Notes: a model not told the origin generated them from the sequence alone. Shown: positions 51,326 to 63,679, counted from the first letter of the stretch. The stretch is DNA of 64,000 bases from Adiantum capillus-veneris (GCA_014529385.2 CM043960.1:34930896-34994895); one strand, 5' to 3'. Numbers and translations are program-made.

Positions 51326-53741
51326 ATTCACTGCTAAGTGGTGGTTTCTTGCTAAAGTGATATGGTAGTAACCAAGCAACGTAGCCAGACATGCAAGAGC
51401 TTAGACTGAACACATCATGTACCTTACTACAATAGCTTCATGCGATAAAGGTGGGTGCTACAACAACAAATGTGTCTATGCTGAGCTTTTGAAGTGGGGC
51501 TAAAGCTGTTATGGATAAGGGATATATACATTTATTACTCAAGTGCTCATTAGGAGCTATGATCATTTGTGCCAGTCGGACAATGTGTATCCATTTTTGA
51601 GCATTGAAGAATCTATAAATGAAATACGTGCAAGAGGGATTGCATGGGGGGAGATTGCACCCAATGCTCGTGTATTTCTTCTCTCTTCTCCTCTCTACTC
51701 TCTCGTCGCGCCGACGTAGCACTCTGTTCTAGGAGGTGCGTCTGCAGGCTTCCTTTCTCTCTCCCCCGCTCTCTGTCTCTCTCTATTCGAGGTATGTTGA
51801 TTTGTAATTTTCATGGATTGCACGTGTTATTTACGTATTTTGCAGGGAAACCGCGCCTTTCGTTTGCATCAGTGGTCTCATAAGTAATTTTGGCCTTTTG
51901 ACGACGGTTAATATACCATTTCATTTCATTTTTCTCTCTCTCTTCCCCCCCTCTCCCCCTTACCTTTTGGACCATGATTCATCACAATACTGACATCAAG
52001 CTATGGACCCTACCTTTGTATTCACTTATCCTTAACCTCGCCAGTTGATGACCTCTTGGCATCCACACACACTCACTCATCAATTCCGATGAAATACGCA
52101 TACCCACACCCACAACCACACACACACATACTGTGAGTATTCTATATGGTCTTTGATAGCTTGGCGTTGATGTTCAATCATTGTCAAAAGAGTTGATGTT
52201 TGACTCATTGTCAAAATCATGCAGCAATACAATAATTTTTTGCTAAGGCTTCAGTTATTAGGTTCTAACAGCAGAGACTCACGGTTATTTTCTTCATGTT
52301 GAACATTTTTGTAAAGCAATGGATATAGAGTTCATCGTCAAAATTCTTTTATGGTTTTGGTGTCACGTATGAGGTGCTCATGTACTACGGCACTCGGATT
52401 TAAGACCACATATGGTGTCCAATCTTCTCTCTTTTTCTTTCTCTCCCTCTCTCTCTCGTTTCTTATGAGCTCTATATCGTTCATTTCAAAGAACCCTACT
52501 GACACAATCTCCACCACTTTTGTGTGTGACATCACTCTTCACAATTTAGGGCTTACTATGTATAGTGAAAGAAGGACGCATTTTGGTCATCGATCGAAAC
52601 TTCCCTCCCAAACTGACCAGTCAGCTAGTCAAGGACACCTGTACACGTACCAAAAAACATAAAAAAGAAATAAAAAAATATTTGAGCTATTACCCACTCT
52701 CATTACAATCTTTTAAAATGTTAATACAATTAGTGTGTGCTTCAATTAGTTTTCCAATTGACAAGAAGTCATTTTTAATGCTTTGTCTTTGAGAGTTACT
52801 ATTGCAGATAAAGCTACATACAATGGTTTCACATCAGAGAACCTCCAGGTAAAACCTTTTTCACAAAACCTTGGTCACATTACATAGCACAGTGGTTGAC
52901 ACATTGTGCATTGTCATGGCAAGCATCTTATGGGTTAAGCTAAATTGGAATGGCAAAATTTCTCCACGTGTTAGAGCTCCTACGCCTGAAAAGGGCAGGA
53001 CTCTCTGCTCCACAATTATGGTTATTGACACGTGTATTAGAGTGCCTACGCCATGTGAGGCAGAGGCCTCTCCGCTTTGCAATATTGTTAAAAAGGAAAT
53101 TTATGGATGTCGATACATGTGTACTAGAGTGCCTACGCCTGGTCAGGCACGACTCTTCGTGGTTACATTATATGTGGAACTGGCCCACCACATTTGGTAT
53201 GGATTGATATGAAAGGATACGATGGATTCGTATGGCAAGGTGGAAGGGTAACAGATGGTGGCAAGGTGGAAGGGTAACAGATGGTGGTCTATTTTGAAAC
53301 AACATTTCTGACCAATGTTGCACTCCGTACCTCTCCACATTTACTTCATTTTATGCACTCCCATCACACCATACACATGTTATACATTTTTCCACTTTCA
53401 AATTGCTTCCTACTAATCATTGTTGCTCTTTTGGTTTTTAGTTACTCATTGTGCTATGCAGACATGTACCTAACCTCTTGTACCTCACATAGGACTCCAC
53501 CACTTATGTACCTTGCAACTGAGGGAAGTTGCTAGAAGCCCTAGAGCCTCTAGCCAAAGACCCCTTCAAAGAAAAAACCATTGAAAGATCATATGGTTGC
53601 TGGAAGTTTCCCACTAACCCAAATCCCATCGAAATCTTCAAAAAGTTTATTCTATGAAGATCATCAGGGACAAAAGTTTCAGTTGATCTCCACATGTCAA
53701 AAGCCAAAAGCTGACAAATCCCATAATGTTCAAGCAATTAC
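48911..53741. other. Intergenic stretch with microsatellites
   Basis: Upstream of the PPR start nothing clearly promoter-like was picked out. (CA)n occupies about 51262-51323. A CT-rich tract lies near 51930-51960. A short unit GAGTGCCTACGCC occurs near 53040 and 53128, with a diverged third form near 52970. GTGGAAGGGTAACAGATGG repeats near 53240-53285. No gene was recognised. Confidence 0.55.
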
Positions 53742-54182
53742 ATGAGACCAAGCTCGCATATGCATATCGAGGTTCATGACCTTATACAATCCCCTACGGA
53801 TGCTAAAACTGAAGTCAAAGACTATTTGAAGATGATGCAAAGCCTCAAGCTGCCAGAACAAGTGGGAGAAAAGTCAAAGTCAATGAAAGCTAAAATCCAG
53901 AAGGCTACAAAAAGGTCACCACCGAAATCTCCTCCGAAGAGACAGATTCTGCCAGAAAGTGCAGTGGATCTTCTAAGATCAAAAGTTACTCAATTGCAGG
54001 CACACAATGCTCAGCAGTTGCAAGAAAAAGGTGTAGTATTACAACAAAATGATCCAACATCAACAGAAGCAAGTGATCAAGACAAAGCCAATGTAGAAAA
54101 AGTTCAACCCATGGACACCGCCACCACAAAAGCACTCAATAAAAAAAGTAATCCTGAGAAGATGAAGTGCAATTGTTGGTGA
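53742..54182 (+). CDS. Hypothetical polar protein, gag-like linker, probably part of a decayed retroelement
   Basis: 146 codons from an ATG. Rich in Lys, Gln, Ser and Pro, with a KATKRSPPKSPPKRQ basic stretch (about residues 52-68) and a predicted helical DLLRSKVTQLQAHNAQQLQE (about 75-95). It ends CNCW. No known domain was recognised. It lies just before protease-like sequence on the same strand, the place of a gag tail. Confidence 0.35.
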   Translation: MRPSSHMHIEVHDLIQSPTDAKTEVKDYLKMMQSLKLPEQVGEKSKSMKAKIQKATKRSPPKSPPKRQILPESAVDLLRSKVTQLQAHNAQQLQEKGVVLQQNDPTSTEASDQDKANVEKVQPMDTATTKALNKKSNPEKMKCNCW

Positions 54183-54219
54183 AAACAAAGAAAAGCTGTC
54201 ATGAGAAGTAAAGATAGAT

Positions 54220-54468
54220 TTTCAACTAGACAAAAACCTCATGTCCTTTCGCACTCGGAAAAGATGTGGCCAACCACAACCAGAAGATGCTTCTGAATTT
54301 GTGAGCATATCTGGAAACAAACGAGCAGAATGTTGGGGAATCATCTCCACTATCATTGAAGTAAGTTCACAGATCATCATAGCTCAATTCCATGTGATCA
54401 CAGCAAAAGATATGCCAAACGACATCATAATGGGAATTTCAATGGCCCAGAAGATGTTAGAGATATAG
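54220..54468 (+). pseudogene. Retropepsin-like fragment, first copy
   Basis: The stretch IIEVSSQIIIAQFHVITAKD then MPNDIIMGISMAQKMLEI matches the second half of a retroviral-type aspartic protease: the flap-to-core strand, then the (A/N)DIILGM turn. The catalytic Asp-Thr/Ser-Gly lies upstream in such folds and is not visible here. Frame open upstream to about 54202. Confidence 0.45.
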
Positions 54469-54563
54469 AATGTAAATAGGATGTAGTCTTCGACGACAAT
54501 CAAGAATGAAGACCAACACTGATCACCTGCGGACAATAGCACAAAGTCCTCGAGCACAGTTAA

Positions 54564-56163
54564 ATGGAGACCGATGCCAAAGCAAAGCTTATTGAAGATG
54601 ATTCATCTCCATCGAACAAAACTGCAAAAGAGCTTAAAGAAAATCAGGCAACAGCAAGTGTAGATCAAACAGAGCAAAAAGCAACCACCATAGCTATTGA
54701 GAAAAGAATGCCACCAAAGCCAGAAGTTAAGAAAAATAAGGTTGCAAAAAGTCAGGAAGCGATAGGAAGTCCAAAGATCCAAACATTGCCAGCTGAATCA
54801 GCTGATGTAAGCCAGATTGGAAGACAGAGTCTCAAGTCACCCTCCATAGAGACACAAGTAGATCAAGATGAGACCATGGCAAAATCAAGACAGAGATCTT
54901 CAATAGAACTTCCAATGAGAATAGTTGTAGTCCTCAGCAATACAAAAGGAGCAAGTGTCAGATGCAATGCTCTACTGGATAAAGAAGAAAAGTGCAATAT
55001 GGTTGCAGAAAACATTCAGAGCGTTCTAGAGATTACTTAGGGCAAGCCAGGTAACAAAGGAATCATGGGTAAATCTACAAGTCAAAAAGAGATGGTTGCT
55101 ACTCTTAGCATCCAAAATCATGAAGAGCAGGTAAAGTTTCAGGTGAAGCCTTCAAAGGAAATGCTTGCAGATGTCATCCTTGGACATCAGTGGTTAGACC
55201 AACACAAGGCCTACAAAGAAGATACAATGTTAATACTCTCTTTTCCAAGAGATAGCCAACAAAATTTACAGGTACTGTTAATGCTAGATTCAGAGTTGCA
55301 AGAGTCACAAGAATCAAAGACAAATCGTGCAGACAAAGGTAAAGCTAAAGTGGAACTTCCACCGACTAGCAAAGAAGGTGTGACAGCATATGCCTCTACG
55401 TCAAAGAACACTCATGGATCAGCTTCTTCAAGCAAGTCAGGCTTTCAAAACTTTAAGTCAATTGCTGACCCAACTAAAACCTCTAAGGAGACACCCAGAA
55501 AAGCAAAGATATTTCAGCCAAAGTACTCAAGAAAGAAAAAGATAGTCAAACAAGTGTTTGTTCCGAATAGTTTAGTCAAAGTTAATGATCTGGTTTGGAT
55601 TAAAGACAGGACATCAACACAGAAAGACAAACACATGGGATGGATAACATCACAATGGAGCTTAAAAGCACAGGAGTACTATGGAGGCAACAGACAGATA
55701 TGGGTACCAAAATCGCAGGTTAGAGGATATGGAGTAACTTCAAGTCCCTCCCAAGAAAGAAGGCCCACAAGGTATCAACTTCGACAATACCCTAGGATAC
55801 CTAAGAAGTAGATATACAACGGAACAACATTGAAAGATGCTACAGTCAACCACGACTCTCAAGAGGATACAAAAAAAATATGGATCTCAAAGAATGTTCC
55901 TCTTCGACAAGGATTCTACACAAGTTATACAAAGATTTGGCTACCAATCAACCACAAGCCAACTACAACTACACCAGATATACATGAAGATCTCAAGAAC
56001 TTAACAAGACCTAGAGCGAAGCAAAGTCAACAATGAAGATACAAAGGTCATCAAGAGATTTGGATTCCTAAGTTTTCCATTGAACCAAGTCAGAAGCCAG
56101 ATGCCGACAGTGAACAGAGGCCTACAACAACATCAAAGACTCCTATCAAAACAGTCCCAATTG
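54564..56163 (+). pseudogene. Retropepsin-like second copy plus Trp-motif region, decayed
   Basis: One frame runs from ATG 54564 to 56163 with only three internal stops (about 55038, 55809, 56034). A Lys/Ser-rich start is followed by a full retropepsin pattern: MRIVVVLSNTKGASVRCNAL, LLDKEEKCNMVAENI where DTG would be expected but reads DKE, and ADVILGHQWLDQHKAY. Then a basic region and five copies of a short Trp motif: LVWIKD, QIWVPKSQ, KIWISKN, KIWLPIN, EIWIPKF. The catalytic Asp is kept but Thr-Gly is lost, so it is not an active protease. No integrase or reverse transcriptase follows. It may be a retroelement relic or a co-opted gene now decayed. Confidence 0.5.
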
Positions 56164-56521
56164 GAGAATCAAACAGATAATGGAGTCTTCACAACCAAAG
56201 AAGGACAACCCAACCAACGTGAATGCAAATTCAAAGAATATAAAATAGGTATGGCAAAAGAAACCTTCAATGCCAACTTGGTCCTTCACTAATGCTCTTT
56301 TTGAGGATTCAAGCTTACTTTTACCTGAAGAAATGTTTGTAGTAAGCACAAGAATGTAAAAAGTCAAGTCTCCTGGGTGCCAAAAACACTCTTTGGCATA
56401 GTCAAAGTCGGGCTGCTGAGCCATAAAAATGAGCAAAGCATGAGTCCCAAAGCTTCAAGTCATATTAAACTCTGTGCTAAGAGTCGTAGTTATTAGGCTT
56501 ACGCGTTCAAGCTGGAAGAGT

Positions 56522-56607
56522 TGAGCATATCCAAAGTCATGTTGCTCATGTTGGATGAGATGAGCATATCCAAAGTCATGTTGCTCATGTTGGATGAGAT
56601 GAGCATA
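56522..56607. repeat. 39-bp tandem repeat, two copies and a partial third
   Basis: TGAGCATATCCAAAGTCATG... repeats at 56522 and 56561, with TGAGCATA again at 56600. Confidence 0.95.
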
Positions 56608-58435
56608 AGAGTTGAAGTCTATTAACTTACAAGTGGTGGAGTGACGTAGAGTCCATCACTCACACACAGTGCACAGTAAGATGAGAGCACATATCCTCGT
56701 CAACGAAAACCATTTTTAAAGGGGTGCCAGCTTGCAAAGCCATGTCATATGCTTTTATAGCTGTACCATCTTTTTTAATAACCCCTCAAAGTCTTTCTTG
56801 CACAACATATTGTTTTCCATGCATTTTTGTGTATGCATAAATAGGGTGTCCCGTCATTGGACATATGCATTAGACACTCTTTTTTTCTTCCACCTATACA
56901 CCTTGAGTGGACTACAACAGGCACACCAATGTTCCATCATGCTACCCTCTCATATTTACTGCCTTTTTCGATTCCATATCTATCAGCAAATAATCCCTTG
57001 AGTACTTTATTAATATTTCCCATGCTAATAAGTACTCTAATAATGCACGTATCCCAAATGTAATTTTTTCCCTAATTTAGATCCTCATCATTTTACTTCC
57101 CTTGTACATACTTTTCATAAATAAATAGGAGCCTCATCATTATGCTATTACAACGAAAAAATGCAACATCATCACTCACAACCGACATATTTCGACCAAT
57201 AAAGATGTTGCAGCAAATTGAATTTCCATTTCAAGACTTATCGCAAAATCGAACAAATCCTTAGAAGTTAGACCCGTCACTTTTTCCCCTTCTATCAAAC
57301 AAACAATAAGTTGACCTTTAAATGGCATGTCTCATGTTCACACACTCTTTTCAAAATAACATAAACAATGTAGCCTATTGTTTTCCTTTGTGTGGACATG
57401 CAACTATGTAGCTTCAGCCTCTGTAGTTTGCTCAAGCTACATGACAACATATGTGGAACGTGTGTCTAACCTCACTATCCTATCTTATTGCAGTATTAGC
57501 GAGAACCACAATTAAATTGTCAATCCATGGGATGAACCTGACTCGACTAGTGCATAGGACCACAAGAGGTTGTCAACCTCTCGAAAAACATCTAACGACT
57601 CACATCCAACTCAAGCTACACTCAAATGACTGAAATCACCAAAAGCCAATCGCTCATCAACAAACAAATCACATCCGTTGCAGCATCAAATGACATCCAA
57701 ACGTAACGAAACTTCTAGGACATGTTTATAAGACCTAAGCACACATTCTTATGGTCTCAAACCCCACTTTAGGTCAAATGCCAAAATCGCGATTATTAAC
57801 AGCAGTGGATTTTTGATCTAGTTGTTTTCGACCCAGAATGCATCTAAATGCTTAGCAATGATGCCCCAATACCCCGCCTATGCTTAGTTTTTTATTTTGA
57901 AGTGTAAATTCCTATTTATGATGAAATTAGGCTGCGGGTCGGCGACGCCAAAAGCTACGAATTACTGTGATGTGCTTACATCAATGCATAGAGCTCTTAC
58001 ATGCGGTTGCAATGCAACAAACGCAACTGCAATGTGACAATTGGGGAGGGAGTAGGAAGTGCGAGAAGGAGAGAAGTGAGCGCCGTTAGCTCACGCTGTG
58101 TATATCATTATTCAAAAACTTAATAAAATCTTTACAAAGTTGGCCTTTATACCTTAGCTAAGCTCTAAAATGTGTAATGTTCGGTGCCCAAGACCTTTGA
58201 GGCTCTACACTTATTGTATCTGCAACCTAGGTACACTAACTAACCTATGCTTTACATCTTGGAACTCTTATTGAGCCCGTAACACGTTATAATTATCACA
58301 ATGGCTAAATAAATTGGAAAATTACAATACGTGACCATTTTGGGAAAATGTGAAAAGTGTGTAACTCCAATCTTCACTGCTTCTTCATATTCATCTTCAA
58401 TGTGCATCCATACGTCTTCGGTCTTTAACAACTCC
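56608..58435. other. Non-genic stretch
   Basis: No supported gene; AT-rich with chance frames only. Confidence 0.5.
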
Positions 58436-58500
58436 TGTTAACTAACGTTGACTCAGTTAACATTCCCCCCTTTCGATTTTAGTGCCCGTCTTCGGGCACT
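58436..58500 (-). repeat. Possible LTR start with polypurine tract and hairpin (minus strand)
   Basis: On the minus strand a hairpin AGTGCCCG-AAGA-CGGGCACT is followed by AAAGGGGGGAA and then TGTTAACTGAGTC. This resembles the end of a Gypsy internal region, a polypurine tract and an LTR start. The first 27 LTR bases have inverted ends TGTTAACT and AGTTAACA. No second LTR was found. Confidence 0.4.
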
Positions 58501-58627
58501 GTTGAGAAGTATCCGTGGAAGGTTTTTGACTCTTTAACCAGTAAATACTTCTCATCAAAGTAATAGACCTCTGAATGGTGAATATTCTAGTAGAATAAAA
58601 CCTAAATTGACAATATAGGTTGCATGA

Positions 58628-59149
58628 AATGTTTCAAGTACTAATGGTGGTCACATCCATCTTACATATTATAGTTTTGATAAGACGGAGGAAGACACAA
58701 ATAACATTGACTTGAGCCTCGTCGAGCCACAATATATCAGGGAGAAAGGCCTCTGTCCATATCATGAAGAGATGTTTGTAAGCTTTGTGGGACATGTATC
58801 AATTTTATCCTTGCCCACCAATACTCCGATGCATGGACTACCAAATATTGAGATTCCACAGTGCAACTCTATGGATGTGTGTCAGTTTGGCAAAATAGCT
58901 CGACTCTTGCATGCAACGGCCAATGACAATGGACTATTATTCGTTGTGTGCCAAGTTGATGATAACGCGATGGTGAGAGACATTATAGCTGTTGCAAGAT
59001 GGCAAGAGCACCACACCAATGTGGTCGTGTGCAAGACTCCAATATGCAAAAAGGAAAACACAAATGTCCATTCATTGCTTGTCTTTCAAATGAAGAAGGG
59101 GCATCCACAGACAACTACGGCCATTAGATTACCACAAGAGAACACTTAG
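58628..59149 (+). CDS. Unidentified open frame, 170 or so codons
   Basis: The frame is open from 58628 to the stop at 59147-59149. The first internal ATG is at about 58772; 58712 is a TTG. The product has a mixed globular composition, e.g. GLCPYHEEMFVSFVGHVSIL, then IARLLHATANDNGLLFVVCQ and DIIAVARWQEHHTNVVVC. No domain was recognised. The start may be a splice acceptor. It could be an exon of a host gene or a transposon relic. Not a shadow of another frame. Confidence 0.35.
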   Translation, partial: NVSSTNGGHIHLTYYSFDKTEEDTNNIDLSLVEPQYIREKGLCPYHEEMFVSFVGHVSILSLPTNTPMHGLPNIEIPQCNSMDVCQFGKIARLLHATANDNGLLFVVCQVDDNAMVRDIIAVARWQEHHTNVVVCKTPICKKENTNVHSLLVFQMKKGHPQTTTAIRLPQENT

Positions 59150-59374
59150 TTTGATTCGCTCTAGGAGGGTGAACGGGCAAACCAATAGGATGGTACGTCA
59201 TTGAGAGGTAAAATTAAGCATTATGCACAAGTAGAGCTATACTTTGTCATATTTCTCTAACCTTTGAATGTTTTTGCAGGAGGCGTGGAATGCGCGCATG
59301 GCCTCATGTGGCAACTACTGACTCAAAACACAAACCAAAATGATGTTGTGGTGTCATAGGAAGGAGATTTTGGA

Positions 59375-59647
59375 ATGCTAGCATTTCTTGGGAGCCAAAT
59401 TGGTCGCATGGTTACAAATTTTGAAGACAACAAGGACTACGTTAACAAGCTTCATAGCATCTTAGACCAACAAGCCGTTTGTCTAAGAGAGATGCAAAAG
59501 CGTGGAAAGAGGCAAGAGATTGAGATGGCTCATACGACAGAGGAAATAGAAAACACTCAGCAAAAGCCAAGAATTGTAAAGTTGGAACCACAAACCCATG
59601 GCTTAGATTATGATTTTTTATGCGATCCTGACAAGTTCTACCTATGA
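59375..59647 (+). CDS. Unidentified short open frame, helical
   Basis: 90 codons from an ATG: MLAFLGSQIGRM, then a helical polar part (YVNKLHSILDQQAVCLREMQ) and an acidic end. The next in-frame codon upstream is a stop near 59359. It sits on the strand of the open frame at 58628-59149 and could be a later exon of the same locus. No family was recognised. Confidence 0.3.
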   Translation: MLAFLGSQIGRMVTNFEDNKDYVNKLHSILDQQAVCLREMQKRGKRQEIEMAHTTEEIENTQQKPRIVKLEPQTHGLDYDFLCDPDKFYL

Positions 59648-59794
59648 ATTTCTTGTAAGCCCATGTGGCCACACCTGGTTTTAATTGAATGAAAACTGGT
59701 TCTTGCAAGATGTGGAATTCTATCAAAGTGTTTGAACTTCAGTATTTTTGTTACTTGATTTGAAGCTAAAAAACCACGAGATTTACATGTTTTG

Positions 59795-59840
<46 letters not shown>

Positions 59841-61170
59841 GAGAAAGAAGGGGAGAGACCAAACGGAGAGAGATGTATAGAGGAAGATTGCATAGAGGTA
59901 GAGAGAGAGGAAGAGAGTTAGAGGGAGAGAGATAGATTGATATGGAGAGGGAAGAGAGATAGGGAAAGATTTTGGAGGGAGCTTTTCTCGCTAAAAATGG
60001 TAAGTAAAGCAATAATAAAAAAAGGCTTGCTCCATAGTTCATATGGAGCAATCTTTTTGGAGCGAATTTTTTTGCTAAAAATGGTAATTAAATCAAAAAC
60101 CAAAAAATGCTAGCTGCAAAGCTAAGGCCAAACCCCTACTCCTAACTATGGCCTACATAAGCATCCTCTTAAACAACTAGCTAAGATGATATGAGAGAGT
60201 AGCTCCTTGTCAATGCGTCTCTCAATTACTTTGCTCAAAAGTAGGAAAACAAGGTGAAAGTCACAATAACCTACATAAGAGGATGATAAGAGTGTGTGAC
60301 ACCCACTACTAAATGTCCCTCTTCATAGAAATAGGAAAACAAATGTCAACTATACCTCATAGTGTGCCGGTCCTGAATATACAAAAGACAATGCTTAGTT
60401 AATGCCTCTCTTACAACAAACAACAAAATTACCATTGTTACCTTGCCATGTGGCACTTTTTAAAAATCTTTATTCAATGGTTCACAATTGCTCCCAAGAG
60501 TTCAATCCCTCACTAAAATCTTATGTAGGCCAAAGCCCTATTCAACAAGCTTAATATAATGGTCTTCATTTGCTCACAACAAGCTTTATCCGATGGTCCA
60601 ATATTGCCCCAAGACTTTGAGGAGTCTACTAAGGCCTTATGTAGGCCAACAATTAAAAATTTCAATTCACATGCAAAGGTAGATCAAATAAAATGCTAAA
60701 GGTTGGCCTATCACACTTATTTACTAAGGCTTGTTTCAGAAAGCCAAAAAAGGAAGACAACCCTACTCACAATCAGAAGACAAGTTTGTTATTTTTGTTT
60801 AAGTGGTTCCCAATTGCTCCCAAGAGTTTGAGGAGTCTGCTAAGGTCTTATAAAGGGTAGCTCTAGATAATAGCATTGCAGAGGATAAAGGTCTTATAAA
60901 GGGTAGTACCAGATAATAGCATTGTAGATGATAAAGGGTATGCAATACTACCCTTGATCATCCGCATTGCCTAATCATACGGCGGAAAATATTTAGTTCA
61001 TTTTGCAGACAATAAAGGGTAGTGTTAGATCATACCCTTTGTAAAAGGCCTCTTGACCTTTTACAAAAAGATTTGAAGTAGGAAATTTAGGTGAGACAAC
61101 ACCAAACATAGTGATACTAAGCACTCTATGAATGATGACACTCTCAAAGGAGGTGGAGGGTGCATACCAC

Positions 61171-61212
<42 letters not shown>

Positions 61213-61480
61213 CCTTCGATTTCTCTCTTGCCAAAACCTTTCCAAAAATCCAAGGGAAAGTCACTTTCCCTTTTTGAAAAGGGAAACATTGTTTAAAAAT
61301 AAGAGAATCTTGAACTTGTCGAGTAACACAAAGTTGGATTCTCGATTTGGGGTGCCAATGGCTGTATTAAGGCCTCATGTATGCCAACAAGATGTCCCAA
61401 GGAAGAACAACATTGCCGGAGGCGAGATGTGAACACGCATCTTAGAATTCATTCACAATAAGAGAAAAGCCCTTGTTTCC

Positions 61481-61520
<40 letters not shown>

Positions 61521-61813
61521 GGAGACAGCCAAAACACAACATGGAGCATAAAAAAGAAGATGGATTCTTGTAAAAGAAGAATTTCAATATGTGATAAAAA
61601 ATTCAGGGCCACATTTTTGTAGTAAAACATCGAAGCATTGCATTAGTAACTGCCTCAGGCAAGGCCAACAAAGATAATTTCAAGTCACAACGTCAAATGA
61701 ATTATTAAAATGTAGGCTCACTTGCACACTAAAGCTTTTTCTAGAAAAACCAAAAAAGGAAGACGGCACAACTCAGGATCAGCAGACCAGTTTGTTAGTT
61801 TCGTTTAACGAAC
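59648..61813. other. Non-genic stretch with (GA)n and (CT)n tracts
   Basis: (GA)n at about 59800-59838 followed by GA-rich DNA to 59960. Loose repeats of AAAGGGTAG and of AGATAATAGCATTG lie near 60855-60930. (GA)n again at about 61175-61211 and (CT)n at about 61483-61518. Confidence 0.6.
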
Positions 61814-62309
61814 ATGTCCAAGCCCCTCAAGAATGGGGGTGCTGCTGCCGTCGCAGCAGCGGGGCATGGCAGCGCCGGACCGCTTAAAAGCGTGGCCTTC
61901 AAGATGGTACCCCCCATGAAAGCTGCAGAGGACCCTTGCAAAAACGCCAATTCAGGGGCTCCTCATCCCAAAGCGCCCACCCCTTCTTCTTCCTGTGCTC
62001 CTCCCCACAGTCACTCCATCATGCGCATTGGCCCTCGATTGCGTGCTGAAGGATTGATGGTTCCTCCTGCTTCTGATGCAGCAACTTTGCGGCGCCAAGT
62101 TGCAGCTCTTCAGGTACACTCGTTGCTACTTTATGCCCACAGAATGTTGCTGTTCTTGTGTGAGAGGCTCTCTGTGGAAATGTGTGAGAGATATATATAG
62201 ACCATGAACAAGCCCCTTGTTTGTTATGTACGCCTACTTTAGAGTTCAGCTGCAATGATGGTTTTCGATAGTGGGCGATCGCTTGGAATTTCTTCCATTT
62301 CTTTAACAC

Positions 62310-62378
<69 letters not shown>

Positions 62379-62505
62379 AATATTCTCTAGTGTAGACTTG
62401 TTTTTCAACAGGTAGATTTGGAAGCGCACATTGATGGAGAACATCGACTACAAAATATTAACCAACAGCTCCGTGAGAGGTATGCTACTTTAAAGAGAGC
62501 TGATT

Positions 62506-62559
<54 letters not shown>

Positions 62560-62696
62560 TCACACATTTTTTGGTGAAACTAAACCATGGAAGAAAGCTG
62601 GAAACAGTCATATAAGACCTGAAGCTGCTGAAGTGAAGTGTCTCTCAAATCAAAACAATTATGAAGAGAGTGAAGGAGCTATGTATGTAAGTTTGG
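61814..62696 (+). CDS. Coiled-coil protein, 5' exons (partial gene)
   Basis: ATG 61814 opens 100 codons ending exactly at a splice donor CAG|GTACAC (62113/62114): an Ala/Pro/Ser-rich start (MSKPLKNGGAAAVAAAGHG), then RIGPRLRAEGLMVPP and LRRQVAALQ. The intron holds (GA)n and ends TTTTTCAACAG at 62411. Exon 2 (62412-62479) continues in phase as VDLEAHIDGEHRLQNINQQL, extending the heptad pattern, with donor GAGAG|GTATGC. A weaker third exon (62608-62696) between CAG and TAT|GTAAGT stays open. The family was not recognised; later exons lie beyond the duplication at 62.7 kb or are missing. Confidence 0.6.
62309..62375. repeat. (GA)n microsatellite in intron
   Basis: About 30 GA units within the first intron of the coiled-coil gene. 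Confidence 0.95.
62509..62560. repeat. (CA)n microsatellite in intron
   Basis: About 25 CA units, 30 bases after the exon 2 donor. Confidence 0.95.
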
Positions 62697-62743
62697 ATAG
62701 GATAAGGATGAAAAACTGCTGCCACGCTCAAAAATCATGCTGA

Positions 62744-63560
62744 AGATGATTGTGTTTATAATAATAACCCAAAGTGCCACGAACCGCACCCAAGCAAGAA
62801 AACACTCATACTCTGGTAATGGTGGATTTATTTAGCCAAAAATTCAGAAGAGTTCCAAAATAGTAGCAAGGGAAACGATATTGCAGCTGTTGTGTAACCT
62901 CGCGAAAAAAATCTTGAGCATGAGAGGAAAGCCATAGCATGTGAGGGACTATCACTGTACGTTAGAGCTACAGTTACATAAAGAAGCACTTTGAAGCTAT
63001 GTGCTAGTGTGCTAGAAGCTCCAACATGGACACGTGTGAGATTGCGCCAAAAGCAAATCCTTTACTTGCGAGGCAATTTGCACTTCCAATTCTTTTATAT
63101 AATACTTTTCCACTAACGGATGGGTTTGTGCAAATGCTATAATCGATCGAAAGATGATTGTGTTTATAATAATAGCCCATAGTGCCATGAATTGCACCCA
63201 AGCAAGAAAATACTGGAGACTTTGGTAATGATGGATTTATTCGGCCAAAAATCCAGTAGAGTTCCAAAATAGTAGCAAGGGAAATGATATTGCGGTTGTT
63301 GTGTAACCTTGCAAAAAAAATCTTCGAGCATGAGAGGAAAGCCATGTCATGTGAGGTACTATCATAGTAAGTTAGCAGCTACAGAAACATAAAGAAGCAC
63401 TTAGAAGTAATGTGTTGGTGTGCTAGAAGCCCCCCAACATGGACACATGTGAGACAACACCAAAAGAAAATCCTCTACTTGAGAGGCAATTTGCACTTCC
63501 AAGTCTTTTATATAATACTTTTCCACCAACGGTTCGTGCAATGCCATAATCGATCATCAT
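62744..63560. repeat. Tandem duplication, 408-bp period
   Basis: Units 62744-63151 and 63152-63560 both begin AGATGATTGTGTTTATAATA and end near ATAATCGATC. They differ at many points (a rough 85-90% identity by eye). Each holds CTTTTATATAATACTTTTCC. No gene is assigned. Confidence 0.88.
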
Positions 63561-63679
63561 GCTCCGAAATCGGGTGCGGGGAATGGAGCAAACGACATAC
63601 ATTGGAGGGAGTAAGTGTACAAATCGACGGATGAGTAATGAAGACAATTAAATTACCATATTAGCCATGAAGTTTCAAA

